Source of the DNA: a virus | Virus record (IMG/VR): IMGVR_UViG_3300033064_000191 | Coordinates: 1 to 25,586 of that record | Reading direction: 5' to 3' (one strand) | DNA: 25,586 nt | Part shown: in pieces, positions 23,992 through 25,586 of the stretch | Numbering within the stretch: position 1 is the stretch's first letter | How the letters are laid out: the number at the start of each line of letters is the position of its first letter | Position numbers and translations under genes: made by a program | Notes under the pieces: generated by a model | Databases searched by the model: none | Told to the model about the DNA's origin: nothing | Seen by the model: only the letters and a program-made list of their open reading frames with translations

Positions 23992-24309
23992 TTACAGGTC
24001 AAACTCCTTAGCAACTTCTTCTGGTGTTGCTAGGTATGTATGCATTCTAGTCAACCACTTTTCAGCTTTAGTCTTTGTCATTATGTTATACCCTCGCTTG
24101 ATCGTGCCAACACCATCCCAAGAAACGTTACGGCTTGAATAAACGGCAACCTTTTCCTGCTCTGGATCGTTAGATTGAACAGCTACTTCTGGTCTTGGTT
24201 TTGCTGTGTTGACTTTGGTACTACCGATAGTTCCGTCACCAACCATTGCCATGCCTGGACCTTGCTTCTTTGGTTTGGCGATTGAGATAATCTCTGGCTC
24301 ATTTGTCAT
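23992..24309 (-). CDS. Small conserved head/neck-region protein of unknown function
   Basis: This is a 105-residue protein. The N-terminal half is low-complexity and charged (IAKPKKQGPGMAMVGDGTIG), probably disordered. The C-terminal half (residues 50-105) appears folded: EKVAVYSSRNVSWDGVGTIK, then RGYNIMTKTKAEKWLTR and ATPEEVAKEFDL. Proteins with this ending occur between capsid and connector genes in related phages, but I know of no function. The ATG at 24309 has GGAG 6 nt upstream and is the first gene after the capsid terminator. Confidence 0.75.
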   Translation of the reverse strand: MTNEPEIISIAKPKKQGPGMAMVGDGTIGSTKVNTAKPRPEVAVQSNDPEQEKVAVYSSRNVSWDGVGTIKRGYNIMTKTKAEKWLTRMHTYLATPEEVAKEFDL

Positions 24310-24335
24310 AGTAGTCTCCTATAGTCTATATCACT

Positions 24336-24341
24336 ATTATA
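24336..24341 (-). promoter_or_regulatory. Possible -10 box (TATAAT) after capsid terminator
   Basis: A perfect TATAAT lies 26 nt upstream of the ATG at 24309. The surrounding DNA is very AT-rich. There is no TTGACA-like box and no properly spaced TG, so it is weaker than the other three sites. Its position between terminator and next gene supports it. Confidence 0.4.
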
Positions 24342-24349
24342 CAGTATAT

Positions 24350-24384
24350 ATAAAGAAGGGGTAGAGACCTTAGCCTCTACCCCT
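24350..24384 (-). terminator. Rho-independent terminator after major capsid gene
   Basis: On the minus strand AGGGGTAGAG - GCTAAGGT - CTCTACCCCT gives a perfect 10-bp stem with an 8-nt loop, followed by TCTTTAT. It starts 23 nt after the capsid stop codon. Confidence 0.9.
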
Positions 24385-24406
24385 AAATTATGTACTAGCT
24401 ACTTGA

Positions 24407-25507
24407 TTAAGAAGCTGTCGGCTTGGTTGCCCAAGAGATAGCGTCTTGCTCTTCCCAGTTGATTCCGAAACGAACGAATACGGTGTACTCAATCGTGTCC
24501 TTCTTCGGGACGTAGAAGCGGTTTACAGTAATGTCTCGCTGGAATCCCCAGATACGGTTTGCAGGGAATGTAAGATCTACATAGTTTGCAGGGTAGTAGG
24601 GTACTTCGAGAACGGGGATACCGAGAACTCGTGTCTGACGTGCTCCACCGAGAGTCTGGTCAACACCACCGAGGTAGCTACCACGAGCAGCCTCAGTTGA
24701 ACCGATAGAGTCAAAGACTGTACCGTTGTTCTTTACGATGTTTGCAAACGTGTCAGTACCAGCATAGAACTTAAGTCCAGTCTGGAGTGCGCGGTAGCGA
24801 CGGGGCATTGCGAGAACAAGCTTCTGCATGTCATGTACAGACCAGTTAGCATCGGCCTGATCGACAACAGCTTCATTTGCGAAACCATCACCCTGAACGC
24901 GGCTAACAAAGCCCTCCATGATGTTAAGGAAGCTATCGGCACCTGAACCTACACCATTAATGGCGAGGTCTTCGATGTCATTTCCGAATGCTGTAGTCAT
25001 AAGACGAACGAGGTGATCTTCAAGAGCACCACCTTCAATATTATCTTCTAGAGCTTCGGCTGATACTTCCCAGTCGAGACGGAGCTTTTTGGTTGTAAGT
25101 TCAACCTTGGTGAACGTTGCACCCGCGTTTGTAAATGAGGAGTCTCCCTGATTTGCAGCGCGAACAACACGTTCTCCGACATTGACCTTCTCAAGTTCCA
25201 TAGTGTTCGCACGCATAGTTACGCGGCGACCATCGTTGGCGAGAGTAGTTGCATCCCAAATGTAGTCGATAAATCGACGTGCCTGCTCAGGACGCAGGAT
25301 ACCAGCACCTGGATAATGAGGGTCTGGAGTGTAAGACGGGTTAACAGCATTTGCACCGCTAAGGATTCCGTCATTCGTAGTCCCTGCTTCGTTTCCTAGG
25401 AAAGCGAAGGCTGGGTCTGTGACACCACCAATACCACCTGCAAGTGAGCTTCCCTCCGAGTTGGGGTAGGACGCTCCAGGTATATTTTTAGTAATTTCTT
25501 CCGACAT
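24407..25507 (-). CDS. Major capsid protein (HK97 fold)
   Basis: This 366-residue protein has an acidic, Gly/Asn-rich N-terminal arm (1-70), then ILRPEQARRFIDYIWDATTL at about 70-89 and the E-loop region (MRANTMELEKVNVGERVVRA). Next come LRLDWEVSAEALEDNIEGG at about 143-160 and GNDIEDLAINGVG. In the second half are LVLAMPRRYRALQTGLKFYA, RVLGIPVLEVPYYP, and the terminal strand FVRFGINWEEQDAISWATK. These elements in this order are characteristic of HK97-type capsid subunits. No scaffold-size delta domain is fused, so a separate scaffold is expected upstream. An in-frame GTG at 25516 overlaps the ribosome binding site; the ATG at 25507 with GGGAGGTG upstream is the better start. A strong terminator follows. 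Confidence 0.93.
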   Translation of the reverse strand: MSEEITKNIPGASYPNSEGSSLAGGIGGVTDPAFAFLGNEAGTTNDGILSGANAVNPSYTPDPHYPGAGILRPEQARRFIDYIWDATTLANDGRRVTMRANTMELEKVNVGERVVRAANQGDSSFTNAGATFTKVELTTKKLRLDWEVSAEALEDNIEGGALEDHLVRLMTTAFGNDIEDLAINGVGSGADSFLNIMEGFVSRVQGDGFANEAVVDQADANWSVHDMQKLVLAMPRRYRALQTGLKFYAGTDTFANIVKNNGTVFDSIGSTEAARGSYLGGVDQTLGGARQTRVLGIPVLEVPYYPANYVDLTFPANRIWGFQRDITVNRFYVPKKDTIEYTVFVRFGINWEEQDAISWATKPTAS

Positions 25508-25532
25508 ATTTTTCACCTCCCAGTGATTTTGT

Positions 25533-25586
25533 TTATTTTAGTAGATCGGCAGTTGTGAGGAAACGACCGCCCCATACTGATTTTTC
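25533..25586 (-). CDS. C-terminal end of an upstream gene (partial)
   Basis: The frame in phase with the window edge reads EKSVWGGRFLTTADLLK and stops with TAA at 25535-25533, 25 nt before the capsid start. It looks like a natural protein C terminus. In this position a scaffold, protease or decoration protein is usual, but 17 residues cannot decide. Other frames are also open over so short a stretch. Confidence 0.5.
   Translation of the reverse strand, partial: EKSVWGGRFLTTADLLK

Noticed and set aside
23990-24014. Upstream TTG start for the connector-like gene
   Set aside because: The extra eight residues look unlike a natural N terminus, and an ATG immediately follows the previous stop. 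Not fully excluded, since AAGGAG is far from the ATG.
1-25586. tRNA genes, CRISPR arrays, insertion sequences, integrase or attachment sites
   Set aside because: I saw no cloverleaf-like segment, regularly spaced direct repeats, transposase-like frame or recombinase. Coding density is nearly complete and no gap exceeds 100 nt.

Overview
This window is a late structural region of a tailed double-stranded DNA bacteriophage or prophage. Every gene I can support lies on the minus strand, so the gene order reads from the high-coordinate end to the low-coordinate end. A major tail protein, two tail assembly chaperone genes and a 2576-residue tape measure protein are present, with no recognisable contractile sheath gene between them. 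That points to a siphovirus with a long non-contractile tail. Composition is moderately AT-rich by eye. The TAnnnT-like promoters placed against start codons and the general gene style would fit an actinobacterial or other Gram-positive host, but no gene proves the host and this remains an inference.

Layout in transcription order. (1) 25586-23992: the end of an unidentified upstream gene, the HK97-fold major capsid protein, a perfect-stem terminator, a possible promoter and a small 105-residue gene. (2) 23990-21389: four neck or connector genes, packed with overlaps or tiny gaps: a connector-like protein, a head-closure-like protein, a gp10-like neck protein and a probable tail terminator. 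(3) 21318-19517: the major tail protein, a second terminator, then two paralogous tail assembly chaperones. The first is a fused G-T type protein and the second is G-like only. (4) 19498-11768: the giant tape measure protein, which carries a peptidoglycan-binding domain near its C terminus. (5) 11768-1540: the tail tip. A 210-residue Dit-position protein is followed by a 2176-residue hub/spike protein with a tandem beta-repeat array and a LamG-like domain, then four small or medium fibre or baseplate genes. (6) 1538-1: a predicted HTH DNA-binding protein, two small genes of unknown function and the start of a DnaB-type replicative helicase. The last three form a tightly overlapping replication-side cluster.

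The genes together describe capsid construction, neck closure, tail-tube polymerisation around the tape measure with its chaperones, and a sugar- or receptor-binding tip, followed directly by replication functions. No lysis cassette, integrase, tRNA or CRISPR array was seen.

The most notable patterns are: a small HG-x(3)-GD beta module that appears to be nested into four consecutive tail-tip proteins; a tail chaperone pair that replaces the usual programmed frameshift with gene duplication; and two near-identical leaderless-type promoter/start motifs at unrelated genes.
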